A stretch of DNA of 64,000 nt. Source: Nocardioides kongjuensis (GTDB lineage Bacteria > Actinomycetota > Actinomycetes > Propionibacteriales > Nocardioidaceae). Both the position numbers and the translations under genes were made by a program. The first letter of the stretch is position 1; every line of letters begins with the position of its first letter. This document shows, piece by piece, positions 24,007 to 33,611 of the stretch. Below the pieces are notes generated by a model. The model saw only the letters and a list, made by a program, of their open reading frames with translations. It ran no database searches and was not told where the DNA came from. Location: assembly GCF_013409625.1 (NCBI RefSeq), contig NZ_JACCBF010000001.1, forward strand, positions 1,677,001-1,741,000, in the 5' to 3' direction.

Positions 24007-26091
24007 TCAGCCCTGGTGGTGCAGGCGCGGCGTGACCTGCCGCGCCTGCTCCTCGGGCATCGGCTCGTAGTGCGCGAAGGTGCGGGTGAAGGTGCCCGCA
24101 CCTCGCGTCGAGGCCCGCAGGTCCACGGCGTAGCGGACCAGCTCGCGCTGCGGGACGTGGGCGCGCACCAGGGTCCGGCCGCCGTCGACGTTCTCGTTGC
24201 CGAGCAGCCGGGCCCTTCGTGCACTCAGGTCGCTCATCACCGGACCGACCAGGTCGTCGGGGACCAGGACGCCGACCTCGTCGTAGGGCTCCAGCATGGA
24301 CACGCCGGCAGCCTCGGCCGCCTCGCGCAGCGCCAGCGCCCCGGCGCTCTGGAAGGCCATGTCGGACGAGTCCACGCTGTGTGCCTTGCCGTCGGTCAAG
24401 GTGACCCGGAGGTCGACGACCGGGTAGCCGTGGCGCAGGCCGCGCTCCATCTGGGCGCGGACCCCCTTCTCGACGCTGGGGATGTAGCTGCGCGGCACCG
24501 CACCACCGACCACCTTGTCGACGAACTCGAAGCCGCTGCCCTCGGGGAGCGGCTCGATCTCGATGTCGCAGATGGCGTACTGGCCGTGGCCACCGGACTG
24601 CTTGACGTGTCGGCCGTGCCCCTTCGCCGGTCCTGTGACGCACTCGCGCAGCGGGACCAGCAGCTCGCGCTGCTCGACGGTCACGCCGTGCCGCTCGGCG
24701 AGGCGTTCCAGCACGACGTCGGCGTGCGACTCCCCCATCACCCACAGCACGAGCTGGCCGGTCTCGGCGTTGTGCTCGACGCGCAGGCTCGGGTCCTCCG
24801 CGGCCAGCCGGGCCAGGGCCTGGGACAGCTTGTCCTCGTCGGAGCGGGTGGCCGCCTCGATCGCGACGGGCAGCAGGGGGTCGGGCATCGACCAGGGTCG
24901 CAGCACCAGGGGCTTGTCGACGGCCGAGAGCGTGTCGCCCGTCTCCGCGCGGGACAGCCGCGCGACCGTGGCGAGGTCGCCGGCCACCACCCGGGCAGCC
25001 GGGACCTGCGCGGCGCCGAACGGATGTCCGACGGCGCCGATCCGCTCGTCCTCGTCGTGGTCCTCGTGACCGGCGTCGGCGGAGAAGAACGACGAGAAGT
25101 GACCGGACACGTGGACGGCGGCGTCCGGCTCGAGGGTGCCGGAGAAGACGCGGACCAGGCTGATCCGGCCGACGTACGGGTCGCCGGCGGTCTTCACGAC
25201 CTCGGCGACCAGCGGCCCCGTCGGGTCGCAGGACACGCGGCCGACGGACGCTCCGGCAGGGGTGAACACCTCGGGCGAGCTGTGCTCGAGCGGCGAGGGG
25301 AAGCCGTCGACGCAGAGGTCGAGCAGCTCGCCCAGCCCGACCCCGGTGGCGGCGCAGACCGGGACCACCGGGTGGAGGCTGGCCCGGGCGACGGCGGTCT
25401 CCAGGTCGGCGACCAGGACGTCGAGACCCACCTCCTCGCCACCGACGTACCGGTCCATCAGGTCCTCGTCCTCGGACTCCTCGATGATCGCCTCGATCAG
25501 CTCGCCGCGGCGCGGGTCGTCGGTCTCGCCGGTGAGCAGCCCGGTCAGGCCGTCGGGCCCGGCGAGGTAGACCGGCAGCACCTTGTCGCCGAACGCCTCG
25601 CGGGCCTGCGCGACGACGGCGTCGACGTCGGCGCGCGGGTGATCGAGCTTGGTGACCACGACCGCACGGGGCATGGCGACCTGCTCGCACTCGCGCCACA
25701 GGGCACGGGTGGCCTCGTCGACCTCCTCGTTGGCCGCGACCACGAACAGCGCGCAGTCGGCTGCGCGCAGGCCGGCGCGCAGGTCACCGACGAAGTCGGC
25801 GTACCCGGGGGTGTCGACGAGGTTCACCTTGACGCGCCGGTGCACCAGCGGGGCGACCGCCAGCGAGATGGAGCGGCCGTGGCTGCGCTCCGCGTCCTCG
25901 GTGTCGCACACCGTCGTCCCGTCGGCCGTGCTGCCGGCCCGGTTGATCGCGCCGGTGTGCAGGAGGAGGGCCTCCACGAGGGAGGTCTTGCCCGAATGGG
26001 AAGGCCCGACCAGGACCACGTTGCGTACCTGGTCGGGCCCGGTTACCGCGAGGTCGTGCTCACCTCGCCTCTCTGCGCGCTTGTCCGCCAT
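24007..26091 (-). CDS. fusA2: elongation factor G-like translational GTPase (FusA2)
   Basis: 694 residues with the EF-G domain order. G1 is GPSHSGKT (29-36) and G3 is DTPG (93-96), but G4 reads TKLD (147-150) where canonical EF-G has NKxD. Domains III-V follow (GMSELHLD-like region here VMGESHADVVLERL, then VVDLRVTLTDG). This matches the paralogous FusA2 group of actinobacteria rather than the essential EF-G. The role is unclear, possibly ribosome-associated regulation or stress. It is last in a minus-strand run with PAC2 and TesB, 52 nt behind tesB. An internal acidic insert (EDEDLMDRYVGGEEVG, DAGHEDHDEDERIG) is unusual and may be a regulatory loop. Confidence 0.93.
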   Translation of the reverse strand: MADKRAERRGEHDLAVTGPDQVRNVVLVGPSHSGKTSLVEALLLHTGAINRAGSTADGTTVCDTEDAERSHGRSISLAVAPLVHRRVKVNLVDTPGYADFVGDLRAGLRAADCALFVVAANEEVDEATRALWRECEQVAMPRAVVVTKLDHPRADVDAVVAQAREAFGDKVLPVYLAGPDGLTGLLTGETDDPRRGELIEAIIEESEDEDLMDRYVGGEEVGLDVLVADLETAVARASLHPVVPVCAATGVGLGELLDLCVDGFPSPLEHSSPEVFTPAGASVGRVSCDPTGPLVAEVVKTAGDPYVGRISLVRVFSGTLEPDAAVHVSGHFSSFFSADAGHEDHDEDERIGAVGHPFGAAQVPAARVVAGDLATVARLSRAETGDTLSAVDKPLVLRPWSMPDPLLPVAIEAATRSDEDKLSQALARLAAEDPSLRVEHNAETGQLVLWVMGESHADVVLERLAERHGVTVEQRELLVPLRECVTGPAKGHGRHVKQSGGHGQYAICDIEIEPLPEGSGFEFVDKVVGGAVPRSYIPSVEKGVRAQMERGLRHGYPVVDLRVTLTDGKAHSVDSSDMAFQSAGALALREAAEAAGVSMLEPYDEVGVLVPDDLVGPVMSDLSARRARLLGNENVDGGRTLVRAHVPQRELVRYAVDLRASTRGAGTFTRTFAHYEPMPEEQARQVTPRLHHQG

Positions 26092-26143
26092 GGGTTCACG
26101 TAACTCCTGTGGCGGCCCGGAGACAAGCCCCGAACGCGGGAGG

Positions 26144-27019
26144 TCAGCGCGACGGGCGGATCAGGCCTTCCTGGGCGACCGTGGCGACGAGGGTGCCGTC
26201 CTGGGTGAAGATCCGGCCCAGGGCGAGGCCACGACCGCCGCTGGCCGACGGGGACCACTGGTCGTAGAGCCACCACTCGTCGGCGCGGAACGGGCGGTGG
26301 AACCAGATCGTGTGGTCGAGGGACGCCATCTGCACCTTGTGCGGCCCGTGCTCCGGGTGCGCGGCGAGGGTCGCGCCGAGCAGGGAGACGTCGCTGGCGT
26401 AGGTGAACGTCGCGAGGTGCTCCATCGGGTCGTCGCTGAGCCGGCCGTCGACCCGGATCCAGACCTGGGTCTTCGAGGGGTGCATCGGGTCCGGCTCCAT
26501 GCCGTGCGCCGAGCTGCCGAGCCAGCGCACGTCGAGCGCGGCCCACTCCTTGCTCAGCCCGTCGTCGGTCCCGCGCTCGGCCATCAGCGCCATCAGGTCC
26601 AGCCCGTCCTCAGGCGGCCGGACCTCGGGCATCACGTCCTGGTGCTCGAGACCCTCCTCGGCACGCTGGAAGTTGAGCGACTGGTAGTAGATCGGCCGGC
26701 CGTGCTGGCGCGCGAGCACCCGCCGGGTGGCGAAGGACTTGCCGTCGCGGATCCGCTCGACGTCGTAGATGATCGGGACGTTGTAGTCGCCGGGCAGCAG
26801 GAAGTACGAGTGCAGCGAGTGCACGTGCATGCCCTCGTCGACCGTCCGGGACGCGGCGATCAGGGCCTGCGCGGCCACCTGGCCGCCGTAGACCCGCTGG
26901 CGGATGGTCTCCGGCTGCTGGCCACGGAACAGGTCGGTGTCGAGCCGCTCGAGGTCGAGCAGGGCGACCAGCCGCTGGGTGGCCTCCCCCATCACCCGCT
27001 CGCTCGTCTGGTCGGTCAT
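26144..27019 (-). CDS. tesB: acyl-CoA thioesterase II (TesB)
   Basis: 291 residues, double-hotdog TesB thioesterase, close to the E. coli length of 286. The N-terminal half has RVYGGQVAAQALIAAS, HSLHSYFLLPGD and the C-terminal half has SLDHTIWFHRPFRADEWWLY, with the Asp/Thr/Gln catalytic residues expected in this region. It hydrolyses medium- to long-chain acyl-CoA in the cytosol. The ATG at 27019 overlaps the stop of the PAC2 gene by 4 nt, so the two are translationally coupled. The function fits the fatty-acid module nearby, but it belongs to a different transcription unit. Confidence 0.95.
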   Translation of the reverse strand: MTDQTSERVMGEATQRLVALLDLERLDTDLFRGQQPETIRQRVYGGQVAAQALIAASRTVDEGMHVHSLHSYFLLPGDYNVPIIYDVERIRDGKSFATRRVLARQHGRPIYYQSLNFQRAEEGLEHQDVMPEVRPPEDGLDLMALMAERGTDDGLSKEWAALDVRWLGSSAHGMEPDPMHPSKTQVWIRVDGRLSDDPMEHLATFTYASDVSLLGATLAAHPEHGPHKVQMASLDHTIWFHRPFRADEWWLYDQWSPSASGGRGLALGRIFTQDGTLVATVAQEGLIRPSR

Positions 27020-27966
27020 GACCCGCCTCCGTTGTCCTCGGGCCCCTCGAGGCCGGCCAGGAACTGCTCGAACTGCCGGCCGATCTCCTCACCGGTCGGC
27101 AGCGGCTCGTCCTCGGCAAGGAGGCTGCTGCCCTCCTCCTCGGCGCGCGCGAAGGTGTCGTACTGCTGCTCCAGCGCGGTCACGACGTCCTGCACCTCGT
27201 CGTTGGCCGACAGGTAGCGACCGATCTCCTCCTCGCGCTCGTCGGCGGACTCGCGCAGCTCGGAGAGGTCGACGGTGATCCGCGCGGCCAGCTCGACCTG
27301 CTCCAGCAGCGAGACCGAGGCGCGCGGGTAGTCGAGCTGGGCCAGGTAGTGGGGCACGTGGGCGACGAAGCCCTGCGCGTCGTGGTCCCACTCGCCGAGC
27401 CGGACCTCCAGCAGCGCCTGTGCGCTGCTCGGCACCCGCAGCTCGCCCCGCCACGGGCTGGTGCCGGTGAGCAGGTCGGGGTTGTTGGCGTGGTGGGTGA
27501 TCGCGATCGGCCGGGTGTGCGGCACCGCCATCGGCACCGAGCCCATCGAGACGACCAGCGTGACGTCGAAGCGCTCGACGACCTCACGCACGCCGCGGCA
27601 GAACGCCTCCCAGCGGATGTCGGGCTCCGGCCCGTGCAGCAGGAGGTACGGCGTACCGCCGGCGTCGCGCAGCATCCGCACCACCAGCCGCGGCGCCTCG
27701 TAGCCCTCGTAGTGGTCGCGCGCGAAGGTCATCGGGGGGCGGCGGGCGCGGTAGTCGTGGAGCTGGTCGACGTCGAAGGTCGCGACGACGACTCCTCCGC
27801 CGTCGCTCGAGAACGCGCCGGACCGGACCAGGTGGCGCGCGGCGAGCGCACCGGCGTTGCCGGCGTCGAGGAAACCCTCGAGCGCGACCACGAGCGCGAG
27901 GTTCTCGACGCCCTCCAGCTCGGGCACCTCGTCGACGATGTGGACGAGACGGGGCGATGAGGTCAC
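27016..27966 (-). CDS. PAC2 family protein (proteasome-assembly-chaperone-like)
   Basis: 316 residues of the PAC2 superfamily: an N-terminal Rossmann-like alpha/beta domain (LALVVALEGFLDAGNAGALA, then LLHGPEPDIRW and VVSMGSVPMAVPHTRP) and a C-terminal helical tail rich in Glu. In actinobacteria PAC2 proteins are widespread and largely uncharacterised. Homologues in archaea and eukaryotes assist proteasome assembly, and no proteasome genes lie in this window. The GTG start at 27966 is 9 nt behind the amino-acid permease stop. The conserved pairing with tesB by 4-nt overlap implies a functional link that is not understood. Confidence 0.85.
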   Translation of the reverse strand: MTSSPRLVHIVDEVPELEGVENLALVVALEGFLDAGNAGALAARHLVRSGAFSSDGGGVVVATFDVDQLHDYRARRPPMTFARDHYEGYEAPRLVVRMLRDAGGTPYLLLHGPEPDIRWEAFCRGVREVVERFDVTLVVSMGSVPMAVPHTRPIAITHHANNPDLLTGTSPWRGELRVPSSAQALLEVRLGEWDHDAQGFVAHVPHYLAQLDYPRASVSLLEQVELAARITVDLSELRESADEREEEIGRYLSANDEVQDVVTALEQQYDTFARAEEEGSSLLAEDEPLPTGEEIGRQFEQFLAGLEGPEDNGGGS

Positions 27967-27975
27967 ACGGAGAGC

Positions 27976-29457
27976 CTATTCGGTCGCCCGTTGCTGCTGC
28001 AGGCGGCTGTGGCTGCGGCCGTAGGCGAAGTACACGACGAACCCGATCACCATCCACACCCCGAACCGGATCCAGGTGTCGCCGGTCAGGTTGAGCATCA
28101 GGTAGAAGCACATCAGCGTCGACACCGCGGCCACGACCGGCGCGGCCGGCGTGCGGAAGCCGCGGGGCAGGTCGGGGCGGCTGCGGCGCAGCACCACGAC
28201 GCCGATGCTGACCAGCATGAACGCGAACAGGGTGCCGATGTTGACCAGGTGGGCCAGGGTGCTGAGGTCGACGAGGCCGGCCATGGCGGCGACGGCGATG
28301 CCGGTCAGGATCGTGATCCGGTACGGCGTCCCCCAGGTCGGGTGCACCTTGGCGAGGCTGCGCGGGAGCAGTCCGTCGCGCGCCATCGCGAAGCCGACGC
28401 GGGACTGTCCGAGCATCAGGATCATGGCCACGACGACCAGGCCGATGCAGGCGCCGATCGAGATCAGGTTCGGCATCCAGTCGACGCCGGAGGCCTGGAA
28501 CGCGTCGGCGAGGGGCGCCGCGCTGTCGGGGTCGATGTCCTTGTAGCTGCGCAGTCCGGTGACCACGAGGCTGACGGCGGCGTACAGGACCGTGACGATC
28601 GCCAGCGAGCCGAGGATCCCGATGGGGACGTCACGCTGCGGGTTCTTCGTCTCCTCCGCGGTGGTGGCGACGATGTCGAAGCCGATGAAGGCGAAGAACA
28701 CGATCGCCGCGCCGGAGATGACGCCGGCGAGCCCGAAGACCGCGGGCTCGAGGCCGAGCAGGCTGGTGATCAGCGGGACGTCGGCGAAGCCGCCGCTCGA
28801 CGCGGGCGCGGGCTGGGCGTCGGGGATGAACGGGGTCCAGTTGCCCACGTCGATGTGGGCGATGCCGACCACGATCACCGCGGCGACCACGACCAGCTTG
28901 AGCGCGACGACGACCTGGTTGAAGCGGCTGGAGAACTTCGTGCCGCGGATCAGCAGGAACGTGACGAGCAGTGCGATCACCACGGCCGGCAGGTCGATCA
29001 CGCCGGTGGCGGCGGAGCTGATCTGCGAGGGCAGCGTGACGTCGACGATGCTCAGCACCTCCTGGAGGTACGCCGAGAAGCCGGTCGACAGCGCCGCGGC
29101 ACCGACGGTGAACTCCAGCACCAGGTCCCATCCGATGATCCACGCGACGAGCTCGCCGAGCGTGGCGTAGCTGAACGTGTAGGCGCTGCCGGCGACCGGC
29201 ACCGTCGAGGCCAGCTCGGCGTAGCAGAGCGCGGCGAGACCGCAGGCCACGGCCGCGATCACGAAGCTCAGCGCGAGGGCCGGGCCGGCGTTGCTGGCGG
29301 CCACGGTGCCGGTGAGCACGAAGATGCCGGCGCCGATGATGACGCCGACGCCGAAGACGGTGAGGTCCAGCGCCGAGAGGTCCTTGCGCAGCCGGTGGTC
29401 CGGCTCGTCGGTGTCGGCGATCGACTGCTCGACGGACTTGGTGCGGAAGAGGCTCAT
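27976..29457 (-). CDS. APC superfamily amino acid permease (cationic amino acid transporter type)
   Basis: 493 residues with about 12-14 membrane helices. The start is typical of the APC superfamily (LDLTVFGVGVIIGAGIFVL, helix 1 with the unwound GAG segment), and FFAFIGFDIVATTAEETKNP is the conserved helix 6-loop of the cationic amino acid transporter branch. It probably imports basic amino acids or polyamines; the exact substrate is not readable. The ATG at 29457 shares one base with the TGA of the lipoprotein gene (TGATG), so the two are coupled. It is part of the dxs-led operon. Confidence 0.93.
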   Translation of the reverse strand: MSLFRTKSVEQSIADTDEPDHRLRKDLSALDLTVFGVGVIIGAGIFVLTGTVAASNAGPALALSFVIAAVACGLAALCYAELASTVPVAGSAYTFSYATLGELVAWIIGWDLVLEFTVGAAALSTGFSAYLQEVLSIVDVTLPSQISSAATGVIDLPAVVIALLVTFLLIRGTKFSSRFNQVVVALKLVVVAAVIVVGIAHIDVGNWTPFIPDAQPAPASSGGFADVPLITSLLGLEPAVFGLAGVISGAAIVFFAFIGFDIVATTAEETKNPQRDVPIGILGSLAIVTVLYAAVSLVVTGLRSYKDIDPDSAAPLADAFQASGVDWMPNLISIGACIGLVVVAMILMLGQSRVGFAMARDGLLPRSLAKVHPTWGTPYRITILTGIAVAAMAGLVDLSTLAHLVNIGTLFAFMLVSIGVVVLRRSRPDLPRGFRTPAAPVVAAVSTLMCFYLMLNLTGDTWIRFGVWMVIGFVVYFAYGRSHSRLQQQRATE

Positions 29458-30713
29458 CAGCCCTCCTGTCCCGAGTAGGTGCGTTGCATCAGTCCTACAC
29501 CCCGCTGGGCCAGCTGTGCGGGAGTGACACCGAGGACCTCGGGCAGGACCTGGGCCTGGTCCGCGCCGTCGGCGAGCCGGTCGAGCAGCAGGAGGAGCAC
29601 GGGGCGGCCGTAGACGCTGGCGACGTACTCGCAGACCCACCAGGACACGGCGTACCACGCCTCGGCGTCGGGGCCGCCGAACTGGGCCGCGCCCGGGAGG
29701 TCGGTCACGGTCGCGGCGAGGTCGAGCGCGCGGGCCGGGAGCCGGCGGCGGCTCGGCGCCATCGGCTGGACCGAGACGTACTCGGCGACGCCCTCGCTCA
29801 GCCACAGCGGCGCGCCGCGGCCGCGGGAGCCGAGGGTGGCGTGGGTGAGCTCGTGGCGGACCAGCCGACCGAGAACGCCGAGCGGCTGGTCGAGGACCCG
29901 CGGGTTGAGGAGGATCCGGTACGACGCGACGCCCTGGCTCGCGTCCGTGCCGTCGACCGGCACCGCGATCGTGAGCCCGTCGGCGCGGTCGGGGTCGCCC
30001 ACCGTCTGGTCGGCGAGGCCGCGCAGGAACGCCGGGTCGCGCAGCGAGTAGACGACCACGCCCGTCGGCGCGCTCGTGCCGGTGGAGCCGATCACGCTGC
30101 GCACCTCGGAGCGGCCGCTGCTCGCGGCGTCGAGGACCTTGCCGGCGTTGCGCACGGTGGTGTCGTCGAAGATGCCGAGGACGCCGACGGCGCGCTCGAC
30201 CCGGATCGGGCCGACGTCCCAGGGCTGGACGTTGCCCGGGTGCCCGGTCTCCCACGAGTAGTCGGTGGTCGAGGTGATCAGGAGTCGGCGGCCGTCGGGC
30301 GAGGGCGTGAAGAGGAACCGGTCGCGGGTGCGGGTGGGCGTGGCGTCGTACCCGTCGAGGCCGAGGCTCAGCACCACCTCGACCCAGTAGTCCTCGCTGC
30401 CCTCGACGGGCGTGATCGTGTCGGCGGCGACCTCGTAGTGCAGCTCACCGACGGGCAGCTGGGCGAGGTTGTCGAAGTAGGCCTGCTGCTCCTCGACGAG
30501 CCCGGCATCCCCGCGGTCCAGCGCCTTGCGGAACCGCGCGACGTCGTGGGTGCGCAGCCCGCGCGCCCGCCTGTTGAGCGTCTTCTGCATCAGGGTCGCG
30601 ACGTCGTCGTACCCGGTGCCGGAGTACGTCGGCGGGGGCGGGTCGTCGGAGCAGGCGGTGAGCGGCAGCAGGACCAGGGCCAGGGCCGGGATGAGGGCCC
30701 TAGCGGTCACCAC
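29457..30713 (-). CDS. secreted lipoprotein with HELTH zinc-metallopeptidase motif
   Basis: 418 residues beginning with a lipoprotein signal (ALVLLPLTAC; the mature protein starts at the Cys). The mid-protein beta-rich region resembles SnoaL/PA14-like folds. Then VRHELTHATLGSRG (about residue 290) carries HExxH with a downstream Glu in WLSEGVAEYVS, the typical gluzincin arrangement of MA-clan peptidases (HExxH plus a later Glu). A cell-surface zinc peptidase is the likely activity. Start: GTG at 30713 shares a base with the dxs TAG (TAGTG); GTG at 30710 is equally possible. The link to isoprenoid synthesis (dxs) or to the permease is unknown. Confidence 0.85.
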   Translation of the reverse strand: MVTARALIPALALVLLPLTACSDDPPPPTYSGTGYDDVATLMQKTLNRRARGLRTHDVARFRKALDRGDAGLVEEQQAYFDNLAQLPVGELHYEVAADTITPVEGSEDYWVEVVLSLGLDGYDATPTRTRDRFLFTPSPDGRRLLITSTTDYSWETGHPGNVQPWDVGPIRVERAVGVLGIFDDTTVRNAGKVLDAASSGRSEVRSVIGSTGTSAPTGVVVYSLRDPAFLRGLADQTVGDPDRADGLTIAVPVDGTDASQGVASYRILLNPRVLDQPLGVLGRLVRHELTHATLGSRGRGAPLWLSEGVAEYVSVQPMAPSRRRLPARALDLAATVTDLPGAAQFGGPDAEAWYAVSWWVCEYVASVYGRPVLLLLLDRLADGADQAQVLPEVLGVTPAQLAQRGVGLMQRTYSGQEG

Positions 30714-32632
30714 TAGCGCGAGCCGTCGACATCGAGGAGCGCCCGTCCTTCCGGGGCGGGCTCCGCGCTGTCCCGAGCGATGTCGTGGAGCACCTCCAGC
30801 GCGATCGCCGAGGGGGTCAGGCCGATCCGCTCGAGGATCGCGGCCCGCTTGGCGTGGTCGAGGAACTCCTGCGGGATGCCGTGGATGCGCACCGGGGTGC
30901 GGACGTCGGCGGCCGCGAGGGTCTGCAGCAGCACCGCGCCGACGCCGCCCACGACGCCGTTGTCCTCGAGGGTGACGACGCGGGTGTGGGTGCGGGCGAG
31001 CTCGACCAGGGCGGGGTCGACCGGCTTGACCCAGCGCGGGTCGACGACCGTGACGCCGATGCCCTGGTCGACCAGGCGCTGGGCGACGTCGACGGCGATC
31101 GGAGCCATCGAGCCGACCGAGACGATGAGCACGTCGCGGGCGCCGTTGCGGACCAGCACGTCACAGCCGCCCTCGGTGCCGATCGCCGGGACGTCCTCGG
31201 GCGGCGGGCCCTTCGGGAAGCGGACGACCGTGGGCGCGTCGGCGACCTCGACCGCCTCGTCGAGCAGCTCGCGCATCCGGGTCACGTCGCGGGGCGCCGC
31301 GAGGCGCAGGCCCGGCACGACCTGGAGGATGGACATGTCCCACATGCCGTTGTGGCTGGCACCGTCGTCGCCGGTCACGCCGGAGCGGTCGAGCACGAAG
31401 GTGACCCCGCACCTGTGCAGCGCGACGTCCATCAGCACCTGGTCGAAGGCCCGGTTGAGGAAGGTGGCGTAGACCGCGAAGACCGGGTGCAGGCCGCCCA
31501 TCGCCAGGCCCGCGGCGGAGGTCGCGGCGTGCTGCTCGGCGATGCCGACGTCGAAGGTGCGCTCGGGGAACCGGGCCTGGAACTTGTCGAGCCCGACCGG
31601 GTGCATCATCGCCGCGGTGATCGCGACGACGTCGGGCCGGCGCTCACCGATCGCGACGACGTGGTCGGCGAAGTGGTCGGTCCAGATCGGCCCCTTGGGC
31701 TTCTCGGCGCCGGTCTGCACGTCGAACGGGCCGGGTGCGTGGAACTGGTCGGCCTCGTGCCGCTCGGCGGGGTCGTAGCCGAAGCCCTTGCGGGTGATCG
31801 CGTGCACGATGACCGGTCCGCCGAAGCGCTTGGCCTGGGCGAGCGCCTGCTCCATCGCCGGGCGGTCGTGGCCGTCGACCGGGCCGACGTACTTGAGCCC
31901 GAGGTCCTCGAAGAGGCCCTGGGGGGCGAGCGCGTCCTTGATGCCCTTCTTCATGGCGTGCAGGGCGTCGTAGGCCGCCGCACCGACGCCGGGCACCGCG
32001 TTGAGGCGACGCTTCACGATGTCGAGGACGTGCTCGTAGCGCGGGTTGGTGCGCAGGCTGGTCAGCGCCGTCGCGAGGCCGCCGATGGTCGGCGTGTAGG
32101 AGCGGCCGTTGTCGTTGACCACGATCACGAGCTTCGAGTCGTGCTGGATCGCGATGTTGTTGAGCGCCTCCCAGGCCATGCCGCCGGTGAGCGCGCCGTC
32201 GCCGATCACCGCGACGGTGTGCCGGTCCTCGCCGCGGATCCGGAACGCCTTGGCGATGCCGTCGGCGTAGCTCAGCGCCGTGGAGGCGTGGGAGTTCTCG
32301 ACCAGGTCGTGCTCGGACTCGGCCCGGCTCGGGTAGCCGCTCAGCCCGCCCTCGCGACGCAGCGTGCCGAACTCGCCGGCGCGGCCCGTGACGAGCTTGT
32401 GGACGTAGGACTGGTGGCCGGTGTCGAAGACGATCTTGTCGCGCGGCGAGTCGAAGACCCGGTGGATGGCGAGGGTCAGCTCGACGACGCCGAGGTTGGG
32501 CCCGAGGTGGCCGGTGTTGGTCGCGACGGTGCGGATCAGCAGGTCGCGGATCTCGGCCGCCAGCTGGGTCAGCTCGTCCTCGGACAGGGCCCGCAGGTCG
32601 CGCGGGGTGCTGATGCGCTCGAGGACAGACAT
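30713..32632 (-). CDS. dxs: 1-deoxy-D-xylulose-5-phosphate synthase
   Basis: 639 residues. Dxs condenses pyruvate and glyceraldehyde-3-phosphate, using thiamine diphosphate, in the first step of the methylerythritol phosphate route to isoprenoids. Signatures include [18 protein letters not shown] near the N-terminus, the ThDP-binding [15 protein letters not shown], the [13 protein letters not shown] and [13 protein letters not shown] loops, and the transketolase C-terminal domain. The ATG at 32632 is 18 nt after the SMP-30-like gene, and the stop shares a base with the lipoprotein start. It leads a run that continues through the permease, PAC2 protein, tesB and fusA2. Confidence 0.98.
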   Translation of the reverse strand: MSVLERISTPRDLRALSEDELTQLAAEIRDLLIRTVATNTGHLGPNLGVVELTLAIHRVFDSPRDKIVFDTGHQSYVHKLVTGRAGEFGTLRREGGLSGYPSRAESEHDLVENSHASTALSYADGIAKAFRIRGEDRHTVAVIGDGALTGGMAWEALNNIAIQHDSKLVIVVNDNGRSYTPTIGGLATALTSLRTNPRYEHVLDIVKRRLNAVPGVGAAAYDALHAMKKGIKDALAPQGLFEDLGLKYVGPVDGHDRPAMEQALAQAKRFGGPVIVHAITRKGFGYDPAERHEADQFHAPGPFDVQTGAEKPKGPIWTDHFADHVVAIGERRPDVVAITAAMMHPVGLDKFQARFPERTFDVGIAEQHAATSAAGLAMGGLHPVFAVYATFLNRAFDQVLMDVALHRCGVTFVLDRSGVTGDDGASHNGMWDMSILQVVPGLRLAAPRDVTRMRELLDEAVEVADAPTVVRFPKGPPPEDVPAIGTEGGCDVLVRNGARDVLIVSVGSMAPIAVDVAQRLVDQGIGVTVVDPRWVKPVDPALVELARTHTRVVTLEDNGVVGGVGAVLLQTLAAADVRTPVRIHGIPQEFLDHAKRAAILERIGLTPSAIALEVLHDIARDSAEPAPEGRALLDVDGSR

Positions 32633-32650
32633 GGCGGCCAGTCTAGGCGG

Positions 32651-33589
32651 TCACAGGTCGGTGAACGCGATCGCGGGTTCGTGCAGGCTGCCCAGCCAGA
32701 CCCGGCCGTCGTGCTCCCGCACGCCGGTCACCATGTGGTACGCCGCGCCCTGCTCCCCCGGCGGCAGGTCGAGGTCGTGCACGAGGGTGCCCTGCTCGTC
32801 GTACGCGACGACGCGGACGGTCTGCTTCGGCTTGGGCTGGAACTCCTCGGGCAGCTTGGTGGCCAGCTTGCGCAGCACCATCGGGCCGCGCTGCAGCCGC
32901 TCGACGAGCGGGTCGGTCGGGCTGGCGATGGTGATCCAGATCAGGCCGTCGGAGCCGCGGGCGATGTTGTCGGGATAGCCCGGCAGGTCGGTGGCGAGGA
33001 AGTCGCGGGTGCCCTGCTTGTCGCCGCTGATCCAGTGGCGGACGACCGTGCGGGCGCCGGTCTCGGCGACGCAGACGAAGTCGCCGGCACCCGAGAGGGC
33101 GACACCGTTGGCGAACGCGAGGCCGTCGAGGACGACCGTGATCGTGCCGTCGGGGTCGCGCCGCACCAGCCGGCCGGTGCGGGTGTTGCGGACGAAGTCG
33201 TCCTTCCAGCGCGCGATCCCGAACTCCGTCGAGGAGTCGGACCACCAGATGGTGCCGTCGGCCGCGATCGCGGCGTTGTTGCAGAACACCATGGCCCGGC
33301 CCCCGACCTCGGCCGTGATCAGCTCGACGGCCCCGCTGGCCGGGTCGACCCAGAGCAGGCCCCGCTGCGCGTCGCACACGAGCAGCCGCCCGTCCGGCGC
33401 GAACTCGATGCCGAGCGGGCGCCCACCCGTGTGCGCGACGCGGTCGACCTTCGCGCCGTCGGGGCTGACCCGGAAGACGGCGCCGTCCTCGGTGCCGGTG
33501 AAGACGCAGCCCTGGTCGGGGCCGGACGTCGCCACGACGACGTCCTCCGCGCCGTGGCCGGGAACAGGGATCACGGTGAGGGAGGTCAC
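32651..33589 (-). CDS. SMP-30/gluconolactonase or strictosidine-synthase-like beta-propeller
   Basis: 312 residues built from repeated beta-blades (VFTGTEDGAVFRVSPDG, GGRPLGIEFAPDGRLLVCDA, LAFANGVALSGAGDFVCVAE, GYPDNIARGSDGLIWITIA). This is the pattern of six-bladed propellers of the SMP-30/strictosidine synthase group, in which a metal is bound by Asp/Asn residues such as those in NGVAL and PDNIARGSDG. Likely a lactonase or related hydrolase; the substrate is unknown. There is no signal peptide. The GTG start at 33589 lies 22 nt after the methyltransferase, with dxs 18 nt beyond, so it sits inside a multigene transcript. Confidence 0.85.
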   Translation of the reverse strand: MTSLTVIPVPGHGAEDVVVATSGPDQGCVFTGTEDGAVFRVSPDGAKVDRVAHTGGRPLGIEFAPDGRLLVCDAQRGLLWVDPASGAVELITAEVGGRAMVFCNNAAIAADGTIWWSDSSTEFGIARWKDDFVRNTRTGRLVRRDPDGTITVVLDGLAFANGVALSGAGDFVCVAETGARTVVRHWISGDKQGTRDFLATDLPGYPDNIARGSDGLIWITIASPTDPLVERLQRGPMVLRKLATKLPEEFQPKPKQTVRVVAYDEQGTLVHDLDLPPGEQGAAYHMVTGVREHDGRVWLGSLHEPAIAFTDL

Positions 33590-33611
33590 GTACCGACCCT
33601 AGTCGCCGGCC

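Noticed and set aside
24016..26103. 695-residue plus-strand frame opposite fusA2
   Set aside because: Complement of the EF-G-like gene, without motifs, while fusA2 has full GTPase motifs.
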